Part shown: positions 15,851 to 23,910 of the stretch, in pieces
Position numbering within the stretch: the stretch's first letter is position 1
Layout: every line of letters starts with the position of its first letter
Origin: BHER01 sp051652245
GTDB taxonomy: Bacteria > Bacillota_I > Bacilli_A > Culicoidibacterales > Culicoidibacteraceae
Assembly: GCA_051652245.1 (NCBI GenBank)
Contig: JBOFTV010000039.1
Coordinates: 1 to 26,864, forward strand
DNA: 26,864 bases
Direction of reading: 5' to 3'
Made by a program: the position numbers and the translations under genes
The notes under the pieces: model-generated
What the model saw: the letters and a program-made list of their open reading frames with translations, nothing else
Databases searched by the model: none
Told to the model about the DNA's origin: nothing

Positions 15851-17710
15851 ATGAATAAATTAAATGACATATTACAACCGGAATTAATGATATTATCAAT
15901 GGAACAAACAACAAAAAGTGAGATTATCATAGCAATGGCAACTAAATTATTCGAGGCAAATATCATTAGTGATTTAGCTGGATTCATTGAAGTTATTTGG
16001 GAGCGCGAAGCAATTGGAACCACGGGAATTGGTGGAGGAATTGCTATTCCCCATGGTAGAAGTCGACTTGTAAATAAAACGGCAATTGTGTTTGCACGCA
16101 ATAAAATGGGTGCCAATTTTGATTCAATCGACGGTAAAAAGACCACGCTTTTTTTCATGATAGCTACACCAGTGGAGGCATCCGCTAAGCATTTAGAGAT
16201 ACTAGGCATGCTATCAGGAAAATTAATGCATCAAGAAATAAGTGCTGCATTAATTGATGCACAAACCCCAGAAGCGGTTATCAAGTTACTTGAGCAAACA
16301 AACCTAGAACAACAACCACTTAAAAGACCACTAATTTTAGCCATAACAGGCTGCTCAACAGGGATTGCTCATACATTTATGGCCGCAGAAAAATTAAAGG
16401 AAACAGCGCGTGACTTAGGGATTGCGATTAAAGTAGAAACTAATGGTGCAACAGGTGTGGAAAATGCTTTAACACCAGAGCAAATTAGCAAGGCTGAAGG
16501 AATAATTATTGCCTCAGATATTAAGGTATCAATGGACCGCTTCAAGGGCAAGAAAGTTATTTTGGCTCCTGTGGCTGATGGCATTCATAAAGCACAAAAA
16601 TTACTACTGGATATTCAACGTGATAATATTGAAATTTATGAGGGTGATGCTGAAAATAGTGAGCAAAATAGTAGTTCAGGAGGAGCAATATATAAGCACC
16701 TCCTATCGGGAGTTTCACACATGCTCCCCTTTGTTGTAGGAGGGGGGATTGCAATCGCACTTGCCTTCTTGGTGGATCAAATTTTAGGCGTACCCCAAGG
16801 TGAACTTGCAAACCTTGGTTCGTACAATCAAGAGGCTGCCTACTTAATGAAAATTGGTGGAATGGCCTTTGGCTTTATGCTTCCCGTGCTTGCGGGCTAC
16901 ATTTCTTATAGTATCGCAGACCGACCCGGGTTAGTTGTTGGATTTGTTGCAGGAGGGATAGCAAGTAGTGGGGGCGCGGGATTTCTAGGTGCGCTACTAG
17001 GTGGTTTTATTGCCGGCTACACAATCCATCTACTAAAAAAAGGCTTAAGAAAACTGCCAAAGTCACTAGATGGAATCAAAACAATTTTATTCTATCCGGT
17101 ACTAGGAGTATTGGTTGTAGGTGGACTAATGCTTGCCATTAATATTCCAATGAGTCAACTAAATATGGCGCTGAATAATTTTCTAGCAAGTTTAAGTGGA
17201 ACAAATGCGATTGTTTTAGGCATGCTTTTGGGGACGATGATGGCTGCTGATTTAGGTGGTCCAATTAACAAATCAGCATATATTTTTGCAACCGGAACAC
17301 TTGTTGGAACAGTTGCAACGGGAGGAAGTAGCATCATGGCAGCTGTTATGGCAGCGGGAATGGTACCACCTTTGGGAGTCTTCTTTGCAACAACGATGTT
17401 TAAAAATAAATTTACGAAACCACAACAACAATCAGGATTAACAAATTTAATTTTAGGGGCCTCATTTATTACTGAAGGGGCAATTCCTTTTGCCGCAGAA
17501 GACCCAACAAGGATGATACCAAGTTTTATTGTGGGCTCATCGTTAACAGCAGCGTTAGTGTTAGTACTTGACATTAAAGTCATGGCTCCACATGGGGGCG
17601 TATTTGTCATCTTTTTAGTATCAAATATGCTGCTCTACTTGGCAGTAATTATTGTGGGCTCATTAATTACTGCTATGATGATTGGATTGCTTAAAAAGGA
17701 TATTAAATAA
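15851..17710 (+). CDS. fruA: PTS fructose transporter EIIABC
   Basis: Membrane permease that imports fructose as fructose 1-phosphate. 619 residues with domains in the order IIA (about 1-150, phospho-His H68 in GIAIPHGRS), IIB (about 158-255, phospho-Cys C168 in AITGCSTGIAHTFMAAEKL) and IIC (about 275-615, hydrophobic with several glycine-rich segments and the GAIPFAAEDP loop). The single-chain A-B-C order is typical of Firmicute FruA. Co-transcribed with fruK. No clear terminator follows. Confidence 0.94.
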   Translation: MNKLNDILQPELMILSMEQTTKSEIIIAMATKLFEANIISDLAGFIEVIWEREAIGTTGIGGGIAIPHGRSRLVNKTAIVFARNKMGANFDSIDGKKTTLFFMIATPVEASAKHLEILGMLSGKLMHQEISAALIDAQTPEAVIKLLEQTNLEQQPLKRPLILAITGCSTGIAHTFMAAEKLKETARDLGIAIKVETNGATGVENALTPEQISKAEGIIIASDIKVSMDRFKGKKVILAPVADGIHKAQKLLLDIQRDNIEIYEGDAENSEQNSSSGGAIYKHLLSGVSHMLPFVVGGGIAIALAFLVDQILGVPQGELANLGSYNQEAAYLMKIGGMAFGFMLPVLAGYISYSIADRPGLVVGFVAGGIASSGGAGFLGALLGGFIAGYTIHLLKKGLRKLPKSLDGIKTILFYPVLGVLVVGGLMLAINIPMSQLNMALNNFLASLSGTNAIVLGMLLGTMMAADLGGPINKSAYIFATGTLVGTVATGGSSIMAAVMAAGMVPPLGVFFATTMFKNKFTKPQQQSGLTNLILGASFITEGAIPFAAEDPTRMIPSFIVGSSLTAALVLVLDIKVMAPHGGVFVIFLVSNMLLYLAVIIVGSLITAMMIGLLKKDIK

Positions 17711-17856
17711 GGGCGTTAATCAAGCGCTGTTTAGGATGTTTTTATGGAGCGAAAGGCTTACCAAAGTTATTTGAAAATCGGGGGCGTTTTGCTGAGAAAA
17801 TGGAGCGTGATAAGCTAAAAAGTGAGGTAGGAGAAAAAAGTCGTTTTATTGATTGA
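17707..17856 (+). pseudogene. Possible 3' gene remnant between fruA and tRNA-Cys
   Basis: From 17707 to TGA 17854-17856 one frame stays open and reads like real protein (Lys/Glu/Arg-rich, for example PKLFENRGRFAEKMERDKLK) but has no usable start codon or ribosome site; an internal Met near 17809 would give only about 16 residues. It looks like the tail of a gene whose front was deleted. I do not recognise the family. Confidence 0.3.
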
Positions 17857-17881
17857 CGGGAGGGGCCTTTTTTGCTAAAAT
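17853..17881 (+). promoter_or_regulatory. Promoter of tRNA-Cys
   Basis: TTGACG (17853-17858), a 17-bp spacer and TAAAAT (17876-17881) end 11 bp before the tRNA 5' end, the distance expected for a stable-RNA gene. The G/C-rich spacer overlaps the end of the preceding gene remnant. Confidence 0.7.
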
Positions 17882-17892
17882 ATATAAGGTAT

Positions 17893-17966
17893 GGTGCCAT
17901 AGCCAAGTGGTAAGGCGTGGGACTGCAACTCCCTGATCGTCGGTTCAAATCCGTCTGGCACCTCCA
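17893..17966 (+). tRNA. tRNA-Cys (anticodon GCA), CCA encoded
   Basis: Cloverleaf of 74 nt: acceptor arms GGTGCCA and TGGCACC, D-arm with AAGTGGTAAGGC, anticodon stem GGGA/TCCC with loop CTGCAAC (anticodon GCA), T-arm with GGTTCAAATCC, discriminator T, and encoded CCA (17964-17966). A decayed integrase lies just downstream, so the tRNA 3' end is a plausible old attachment site, though I found no second copy of it in the window. Confidence 0.95.
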
Positions 17967-18049
17967 TATGAATTAGATAGTAGTGATAAGGTTTAACGGC
18001 TTTGTTGCTATTTTTTTTATGTCAAAAATGATTACTTCATTATCACACG

Positions 18050-18478
18050 CTAAAATAAATTATCCAATCTACCAGCTAATTCATGTTGACGAGTAGGGAA
18101 TAAATGCCCATAAATGTCATACGTTATTCGAATAGAAGCATGACCTAGACGTTTTTTTTATTATAAAGTCTTGTTCTTTCATATCGATGAGAAGTGCAAC
18201 GTGTGAATGTCGTAAGTCCCCAGTGTGATAGGATAGTTGCGTGAAGATGCTGCGCCCAAAGGTTGCTGTAGTTTTCTTCATTTGAAGAAAGAAAAATAAC
18301 CATTCAGCAAGGTGCACATTCTGTGCCGAGAAAAATCATTGGGTAATACTTTAGCAGTTTCTAAAATTGCTTCTTCCTTCCAATATTTTCTGAGAGATTT
18401 GATGAGAAAAAGAAATTTTTTCGGAAGATTATACATAGGAATACCAACTTTCAAATATGATATGGATTTTTCGTCCAT
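18050..18478 (-). pseudogene. Degenerate tyrosine recombinase/integrase (C-terminal part)
   Basis: Read on the minus strand, two frames together give a phage-type integrase end: first GDLRHSHVALLIDM (the R-H-x-x-H box), then KKRLGHASIRITYDIYGHLFP with the second His and the catalytic Tyr in IYGH, ending HELAGRLDNLF at about 18050. The frames join at an eight-A run (T8 on the plus strand, 18152-18159), a classic slippage frameshift; as written the protein switches to a nonsense tail ending NNV. The N-terminal DNA-binding part is missing or unrecognisable. Catalytic residues survive, so decay looks fairly recent in this part. Position next to tRNA-Cys marks an old integration event. Confidence 0.75.
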
Positions 18479-18579
18479 TCACCTTTAATTATTGGCGTTT
18501 TTGTTAGTATCAAGCTTTTTCGTGCAAAAATAAAAGGAATTCTGTCCTCCTATACTAGTGGATAAATTCCTTAACTTAC

Positions 18580-19112
18580 AAACATTGTCTAGCCTGTGAC
18601 GTTTTAAAAGATGGGAAAACACCAGGGGATATTCCGATTGAAATTTATATTCTGTACCGTGTTTTAGAGATTGCTGATTTAACATCTGAGGAACATTTCC
18701 TTTAGCTGGGCAATATGTGTGGCATTCCTTAGTTTACAAGGTATGAATCGATTACTTGCAACACTTGCTGGTGTGGCGCAGGGGCTTGTGCTGGATTAAT
18801 TTAAGAATTACTTTATACAATCAATTTGCCACTAGCGAACAATCCCACTATTATATCACAGATTCGTGATTTCTTACCGAGTTTTGGGATTCTGGAAGAA
18901 TATCCGGTTTTGGCAATTGGCTTAATTGTTACGGTGGTTACCATTGTTATTTTATGCTTGCTTTAAGTGGTGCATTGATGGCATAAAATAATAGCTACGC
19001 TGATTTGAATATGGGAGTTAGAGCAATTGTTATTGGCTTGGCATCAATAATTATTGCTGAAGTTATTTTCCGTAATTTAACATTTGTGATGAGATTTATA
19101 ACTGTAATTATT
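18580..19112 (+). pseudogene. Remnants of ABC substrate-binding protein and permease (TrpX/TrpY-like)
   Basis: Pieces in several frames line up with two neighbouring genes of a TrpXYZ-type ABC importer. LKDGKTPGDIPIE (about 18605-18643) is the usual near-C-terminal segment of the binding protein. It runs straight into permease sequence: YRVLEIADLTSEEHF, then MNRLLATLAG, LLYTINLPLANNP, and LNMGVRAIVIGLASIIIAEVIF, the conserved core (about 19005-19075). Stops and frameshifts occur throughout, and the binding-protein end and permease start are fused by deletion. The order X-Y-Z is kept with the ATPase remnant next. In Lactobacillales this family is linked to tryptophan or similar amino-acid uptake (family knowledge). 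It cannot be functional here. Confidence 0.7.
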
Positions 19113-19559
19113 GGTTCAATTACTCCAGATGAGGGTAGTATAACAATTAGTGGGGAAGATGTTACATCAAAAGATGTCCGCAAACGCTCAAAATATATTG
19201 GACGAGTATTCCAAAATCCACGCATGGGTACAGAAACAAAGCTTACAAGTGATGAGGATTTAGCTCTTGCAGTTAAAAGAGGTAAGCCCTAAGGAATTGG
19301 CTTAGAAACTAGGCTCAAATCAGAAATCAGCTTACTATCAGGAGGGCAACGCCAGGAGATAGCGTTGTTGATGGCAACCTGTTTCACTCCAAATTTACTG
19401 CTACTTGATGAGCATACAGCTGCCTTTGATCCGAAAACGAGTGCAATTGTGCTTGAATTAACAAAACAAGTAATCAACGAGCAAAATTTAACAGCATTAA
19501 TGATTACACATAATTTGGAAGATGCCATAAAATACGGAAATCGCCGACGACGTTTCTGA
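19113..19559 (+). pseudogene. Remnant of ABC ATPase (TrpZ-like)
   Basis: After the permease remnant the same frame enters an ATPase at TPDEGSITISGEDVTSKD, continues with the Q-loop region YIGRVFQNPRMGT, and is broken by TAA near 19289. It resumes as GGQRQEIALLMATC (signature helix), NLLLLDEHTAAFDPK (Walker B and D-loop) and LMITHNLEDAIKYGNR (H-switch). The N-terminal 40 or so residues with Walker A are gone: the deletion joins permease directly to ATPase, so ATP binding is impossible. The ORF 19005-19292 is therefore a chimeric relic, not a real gene. Confidence 0.75.
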
Positions 19560-19564
19560 ATTCG

Positions 19565-19632
19565 AAAAAAAGACGATAGTAGGACCGTAATTATTAGAAC
19601 TTTTTCATCGTTGCGTGTGAAAGTCTTTTTTT
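19565..19632. terminator. Likely bidirectional terminator between ABC remnant and rpiR-type gene
   Basis: AAAAAAAGAC (19565-19574) and GTCTTTTTTT (19623-19632) are perfectly complementary and give a T-run on either strand. Inside, ACTTTTTCA can pair with TGAAAGT as an alternative hairpin directly before the plus-strand T-run. It would end the old ABC operon and also the minus-strand regulator, whose stop is at 19676. Confidence 0.5.
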
Positions 19633-19675
19633 ATAAAAAAAATGATAGGATTATTTTTCGGTTATTTGGCTGGTC

Positions 19676-20410
19676 TTACTCTTCCATGGATTCTAGGACT
19701 AAATTTATTAAGAGGTGGCTAAGTCCTGAAGAATATGAGTAAAAATTTGATCTGATTGGCGATATACCGAGGCAGAAGTTGATATCTGAGATTTCTTTGA
19801 TATAGTTATTTTTTGCAGCAGTGAATGAAATAATTTTTATTCCCCTACTCACTGCATTTTTAATATGCTCCATAAGCATCAGATTGTCGCCACTAGATGA
19901 AAAAATGACGACGATTTCATCGATATTGAGGTTATCAAGTATGTACTTAGTCAATTCAGAGTTTGCACTAATCGGGATGACACATGAGATTATCCTCTTT
20001 TTTAGAAGTTTGTTAGAAAAATTTTCAGCTTGAATATGCTGGTCGATGCCAGTTGGTACTAAAAAAATAGACTTTGCATGCCCTAAGAAGCTTTTAAGTA
20101 ATAGGATGTCTTCCTTTACTAGATTATCATGCATTTGCTGAACAAACGAACCAAGGTTACCATCATGCTTCCCTCTAGTTTTATTGCAATTCTGTGAAAT
20201 AAAATACTTAAATTCGCTAAAGCTTCTGAAACCAATTTTTTTTGTGAATCTTAATATTGTAGATTTTGAGACAAAACATTGTTTGGACAGCTGATCAATT
20301 GTTAATTCTGGAATGATTTCAGGCTGTTTTCTGACGAGTTCGTAGATGTCCTTTTCTGCGGTGGTTAGAATTAAAAGTTGCCGATTTACCAAGTTTTCTA
20401 GGTTCTGCAT
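19676..20410 (-). CDS. RpiR/MurR-family transcription regulator
   Basis: 244 residues, read leftwards, with AAAGGAAAG before ATG 20410. N-terminal HTH_6 domain (about 1-77), with the recognition region TIDQLSKQCFVSKSTILRFTKKIGF; C-terminal SIS sugar-phosphate isomerase-like domain (about 105-240) with VVIFSSSGDN and FTAAKNNYIKEISD. SIS regulators of this family sense phosphosugars, often amino-sugar or MurNAc 6-phosphates. It is divergent from the PTS gene with 129 bp between them, the usual place for a local regulator. It probably controls the PTS-sulfatase module using the imported sugar phosphate as signal (inference). Confidence 0.88.
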   Translation of the reverse strand: MQNLENLVNRQLLILTTAEKDIYELVRKQPEIIPELTIDQLSKQCFVSKSTILRFTKKIGFRSFSEFKYFISQNCNKTRGKHDGNLGSFVQQMHDNLVKEDILLLKSFLGHAKSIFLVPTGIDQHIQAENFSNKLLKKRIISCVIPISANSELTKYILDNLNIDEIVVIFSSSGDNLMLMEHIKNAVSRGIKIISFTAAKNNYIKEISDINFCLGISPIRSNFYSYSSGLSHLLINLVLESMEE

Positions 20411-20444
20411 TTGTGCACTTTCCTTTCATTTTAATGGTACAAAG

Positions 20445-20513
20445 TTTCATTAAGATAAATACTATATACCATAGCTGTTAATTATAGTATACTATGAAAT
20501 GTAGCCGGTTACA
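20445..20513 (+). promoter_or_regulatory. Operator region and cre site between rpiR-type gene and PTS gene
   Basis: TGTAGCCGGTTACA (20500-20513) is an almost perfect palindrome and matches the CcpA cre pattern TGWAANCGNTNWCA at all but one position. It lies just downstream of the probable -10 TATACT (20488-20493), where bound CcpA would block transcription. Upstream are a 12-bp palindrome ATAGTATACTAT (20484-20495) and an inverted pair TTTCAT (20445-20450) / ATGAAA (20494-20499), candidate sites for the RpiR-type regulator. No good -35 is visible, which suggests activator dependence or a weak promoter. Confidence 0.6.
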
Positions 20514-20539
20514 ATAGAGTGATGTAAAGGAGAATTGTT

Positions 20540-21904
20540 ATGTCAAATATATTCATTGCGGAGAAGATAATTGAATTTTCTGGCGGGATTGATAATTTTA
20601 AAACACTTGAGAATTGTATGACCCGTGTTCGTGTTACGTTTATTGATGATAGTCTGGTAGATAAAGATGCAATTAGAGAAATCACTGGTGTTTTGGGTTT
20701 AATAGAAGAGAATACCTTACAAATTGTAGTTGGTCCTGGAAAATCTTCGAAGATAAAAACGTTAATTTCTGAGCGTATTAACCTAGAGGAGTCAAGTGTT
20801 GCAGATGCAAAGGATTCGAAGAAGGGGAGTAATATTCTAAAGATGCTTTCAAGTATTTTTGTTCCACTCATTCCTGCAATTATTGCCTCGGGATTTTTAC
20901 AAGGAATTAATAATATTTTGGTAAATACGGCAGTTATTGAAGCAGGAAAAAATAAAATTGCTGCAAGTGGTACATTAAGTGCAGCACAAGTTGTACTACA
21001 AGGGAAAAATCTGCTTGAAGTTAGCGTGTTCCTAGGGATCTTATCTTCTGCAACTTTTGGGTTTCTAGCAATATATACTGGAATTACTGCAGCAAAAGTC
21101 TTTAAAGGAAACTATATTTTAGGTGGAGTTATTGGTGCTGCAACTATTGCACCTGCATTAACACTAATTAACATTGTACCGGGACAAGGCGGAATTATTG
21201 GTGTCATTCTAGCTGTTTATATCATGTCAAAAATTGAGTATATAGTTAAGAAAGTTGTTCCGGATATTCTTGATGTCGTATTGAGTCCTACTTTGACTTT
21301 GATTTTGACAGCAATCGTTTTGTTCACAGCGATAATGCCATTTGCTGGGTTTATTTCAGATATATTAATTAATGGAATTATGTTCTTAATTGATAATTCA
21401 GGTATTTTTGGTGGATATGTCCTTGCAGCTGCATTTCCTTCTTTAATTGCAACTGGTTTACATCATGGGCTTGCTCCAATCCATCTCGAGATGATTAAAA
21501 CAATGGGAGGAACTCCACTTTTTCCAATACAAATAATGAGTAATTCTGGCTTAGTAGGCGCTGGTTTAGCTGTCTTGATTTGCACAAAAAGTCAAAAGAC
21601 GAAAGAAATTGCTAGAGGGGTGCTCCCCCCGACTTTCCTTGCTGTGGGAGAACCAACTATGTTTGGGCTATTACTACCTCTTGGATTCCCATTTATTACT
21701 GCATCAATTGGAGCTGGATTTGGTGGGATGATGGCACGGGTTTTTGAATTAAAAACATATGCATTTGGAGCTGCTGGGATGTCTGCTTTGCCATTAATTG
21801 CTGATGGGAAATATCTACAATATATCATTGCATATGCAGTAGGTTGTGGTGCCGCATTTATTATTACTTTTTCATATATTAAAATTATGCGAAAAGAAAT
21901 TTAG
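20540..21904 (+). CDS. PTS EIIBC, glucose/sucrose/MurNAc class
   Basis: Membrane sugar permease that phosphorylates its substrate on entry. 454 residues: IIB domain (about 1-90) with phospho-Cys C26 in TLENCMTRVRV; IIC domain (about 100-450) with the substrate-site motifs GLHHGLAPIHLEM (306-318) and GEPTMFG (370-376). No IIA domain is attached, so it must take phosphate from an EIIA encoded elsewhere (Crr-like), as MurNAc, sucrose and trehalose EIIBCs do. The IIC resembles that group, in which phosphate goes to the C6 hydroxyl. Good ribosome site AAAGGAG. The neighbours (regulator of MurR type, sulfatase, sulfatase activator) suggest a sulfated hexose or amino sugar; exact substrate unknown. 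Confidence 0.9.
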   Translation: MSNIFIAEKIIEFSGGIDNFKTLENCMTRVRVTFIDDSLVDKDAIREITGVLGLIEENTLQIVVGPGKSSKIKTLISERINLEESSVADAKDSKKGSNILKMLSSIFVPLIPAIIASGFLQGINNILVNTAVIEAGKNKIAASGTLSAAQVVLQGKNLLEVSVFLGILSSATFGFLAIYTGITAAKVFKGNYILGGVIGAATIAPALTLINIVPGQGGIIGVILAVYIMSKIEYIVKKVVPDILDVVLSPTLTLILTAIVLFTAIMPFAGFISDILINGIMFLIDNSGIFGGYVLAAAFPSLIATGLHHGLAPIHLEMIKTMGGTPLFPIQIMSNSGLVGAGLAVLICTKSQKTKEIARGVLPPTFLAVGEPTMFGLLLPLGFPFITASIGAGFGGMMARVFELKTYAFGAAGMSALPLIADGKYLQYIIAYAVGCGAAFIITFSYIKIMRKEI

Positions 21905-21954
21905 CTGGAATATTTTCTGATTTGTTTCAATGATCAGAAGAAGTATGATAATCA

Positions 21955-21979
21955 TTGGGTGCGAGCACCCAATTTTCTT
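21955..21979 (+). terminator. Terminator after the PTS gene
   Basis: TTGGGTGC (21955-21962) is followed by GCACCCAA (21965-21972), an almost loop-less perfect palindrome that folds as a 7-bp stem with a CGAG loop, then TTTTCTT. It lies 51 bp after the PTS stop and separates it from the sulfatase gene, so the latter is fed by readthrough or by an unrecognised promoter. Confidence 0.8.
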
Positions 21980-22015
21980 ATTCTTGAGTAGATGTACTAT
22001 TGCAAGCTCCTTTAG

Positions 22016-22096
22016 AATAGAGCAGATTTAGAGGATATTGGAGAAATATACAAACTAATTGTGGATCTCTACCAACAAAATAGTAGAAAAGTATGA
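22016..22096 (+). pseudogene. Possible C-terminal gene fragment ahead of the sulfatase
   Basis: After TAG 22013-22015 a frame of 26 codons without a start reads ADLEDIGEIYKLIVDLYQQN and stops at TGA 22094-22096. It looks like an amphipathic protein tail rather than random AT-rich DNA. It may be the relic of a gene deleted between the PTS and sulfatase genes. No homolog is recognised. Confidence 0.2.
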
Positions 22097-22122
22097 ATAA
22101 AAATCGGAAAGGATGAGTAAAA

Positions 22123-23904
22123 GTGAGAGCAATTATGGTGATGTTTGATACAATGAGTCGTAGATACTTATCAACATATGGGAGCAAATGGGTAAAAACA
22201 CCTAATTTTGAGCGATTGAAAAAAAGAACACTTCAATTTGATAATTTCTTCAGTGGCTCTCTTCCATGCATGCCAGCGAGAAGAGAACTGCATACAGGAA
22301 GATATAATTTCTTGCATCGCAGTTGGGGGCCAATAGAGCCATTTGATATTTCTGTGATGGAAATTTTGAAAAAACAAGGAGTTTATACTCATATTGTCAC
22401 GGACCACTCGCATTATTGGGAAGATGGCGGTGCAACATATCTTACAAGATATACAACTTGGGAAGGATTTAGAGGACAAGAAGGTGATAGATTTGTTGGG
22501 ATAGTTGATAAAGAGCAAATTATTATCCCTAGACAAATTACATCAAATAAAAAAAGTGAAAGTCTTCATTTTAATTGGGCGAATCGTAGTAAGGTTTGCA
22601 ATGAGGCTGAATACTCAAGTGTTCAGACTATTGAGGCGGGTCTTAATTTTATTGATGATAATCATAATAGTGAACCATGGTTTTTGCAAATTGAGTGCTT
22701 TGATCCACATGAACCATTTGATGTTCCACAGCGTTTTCTTAATATGTATGATGATACATATGTTGGTGATAATTTTGACTGGCCTTCGTATGAGCCAGTT
22801 TGTGAATCAGAAGAGGAACAACTCCATATAAAAAAGCGTTATGCTGCACTCATTTCAATGTGTGATTTCTACTTAGGAAAGATTCTTGATAAAATGGATG
22901 AGCATGCTATGTGGGAGGATACGATGCTTATTGTTAATACAGATCACGGATTTTTGATGGGTGAACATGAATGGTTTGGTAAAAATGTTCAACCTTGTTA
23001 TAATGAAGTATGTCATATACCTTTTTATCTATACGATCCACGTTATCCAATAAAAAATGAGAATAGAAAATCATTAGGACAGATGATTGATATTGGACCA
23101 ACACTGTTAGACTACTTCGGAATTGATAAACCAGCAGAAATGATCGGGAAAAGCTTATTTCCAATCATTGAAAATGATATCCCCGTACGTGAGGGGATAC
23201 TATTTGGCTCTTTTGGAGGAGCGATTAATGTATCGGATGGAAATTATACATATATGCGCGCAAGTGTTGATTTGAATAATGAGCCATTATACGAGTATAC
23301 GTTGATACCTACTAAAATGAGGGGATTTATTCCCAGAAATCTATTAAAAGAGAGTACGCTAACAAATGAATTCAGTTTTTTAAATGGGGTACCAGTGTTA
23401 AAAATTCCTGGTGAAGGGTTTGGGTCTAGCTACAAGTTTGGGAATAAACTTTTTTCGCAAGAGGTGGATTACGAACAGTTGTATCCAATTGATGATCCGA
23501 TACTAGAGCTAAAAATGATTGAACTTATGCGTCAACTGATGATTGAAAATGAATCTCCAAGGGAACAGTATCAGCGGATTGGTATACCAAGGAGCAATGA
23601 AATGGATTTTGAAAGACTCTTGAATCAAAAAAAGAATCAGATGGGGCATCAGCATTTAAATTTAGAATTTAACATTACACAAAAACAGAAAATGAAAATT
23701 ATGTTCATAAAAGATTTTATTCCTAATCATGGTATATATGATATAGAAAAAATGTTGAACTTTAAGTTTAGCATTTCTCATCAAAAAGATATTGATGATG
23801 TAATTATACAAGTCGCAACAAGTTTGCTCGATCGCTCAAACATTAATACTAAAGAGCATGAAAAAATTTTAAAACGCTTGCATTATAGCGGAATGAGGGG
23901 TTAA
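22123..23904 (+). CDS. Cys-type sulfatase, cytoplasmic (sulfated sugar hydrolase)
   Basis: Hydrolyses a sulfate ester (or sulfamate). GTG 22123 follows GGAAAGGATG; the protein begins at once with MRAIMVMFDTMSRRYL, the first core strand with metal ligand D9, so there is no signal peptide and it stays in the cytoplasm. 593 residues. The alkaline-phosphatase-superfamily signature C49-M-P-A-R53 then T58-G-R60 is complete; C49 is the residue converted to formylglycine. Other conserved sites are FDPHEPF (about 193-199), NTDHG with metal ligands D274/H275, and EHEWFGK with K287. About 200 C-terminal residues beyond the core may shape the substrate pocket. Maturation needs a sulfatase activator, encoded two genes downstream. 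Substrate not determinable; the PTS context points to a small sugar. Confidence 0.92.
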   Translation: MRAIMVMFDTMSRRYLSTYGSKWVKTPNFERLKKRTLQFDNFFSGSLPCMPARRELHTGRYNFLHRSWGPIEPFDISVMEILKKQGVYTHIVTDHSHYWEDGGATYLTRYTTWEGFRGQEGDRFVGIVDKEQIIIPRQITSNKKSESLHFNWANRSKVCNEAEYSSVQTIEAGLNFIDDNHNSEPWFLQIECFDPHEPFDVPQRFLNMYDDTYVGDNFDWPSYEPVCESEEEQLHIKKRYAALISMCDFYLGKILDKMDEHAMWEDTMLIVNTDHGFLMGEHEWFGKNVQPCYNEVCHIPFYLYDPRYPIKNENRKSLGQMIDIGPTLLDYFGIDKPAEMIGKSLFPIIENDIPVREGILFGSFGGAINVSDGNYTYMRASVDLNNEPLYEYTLIPTKMRGFIPRNLLKESTLTNEFSFLNGVPVLKIPGEGFGSSYKFGNKLFSQEVDYEQLYPIDDPILELKMIELMRQLMIENESPREQYQRIGIPRSNEMDFERLLNQKKNQMGHQHLNLEFNITQKQKMKIMFIKDFIPNHGIYDIEKMLNFKFSISHQKDIDDVIIQVATSLLDRSNINTKEHEKILKRLHYSGMRG

Positions 23905-23910
23905 TTAAAA

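Noticed and set aside
15805..16209. Minus-strand open frame of 134 codons
   Set aside because: It covers the fruK/fruA junction in antisense, where both genes are well supported.
17155..17610. Minus-strand open frame of 151 codons
   Set aside because: It is antisense to the IIC domain of fruA, and its openness follows from the coding bias of that gene.
18485..18685. Minus-strand ORF of 66 codons
   Set aside because: It overlaps the ABC binding-protein remnant on the other strand and has no ribosome site or recognisable sequence.
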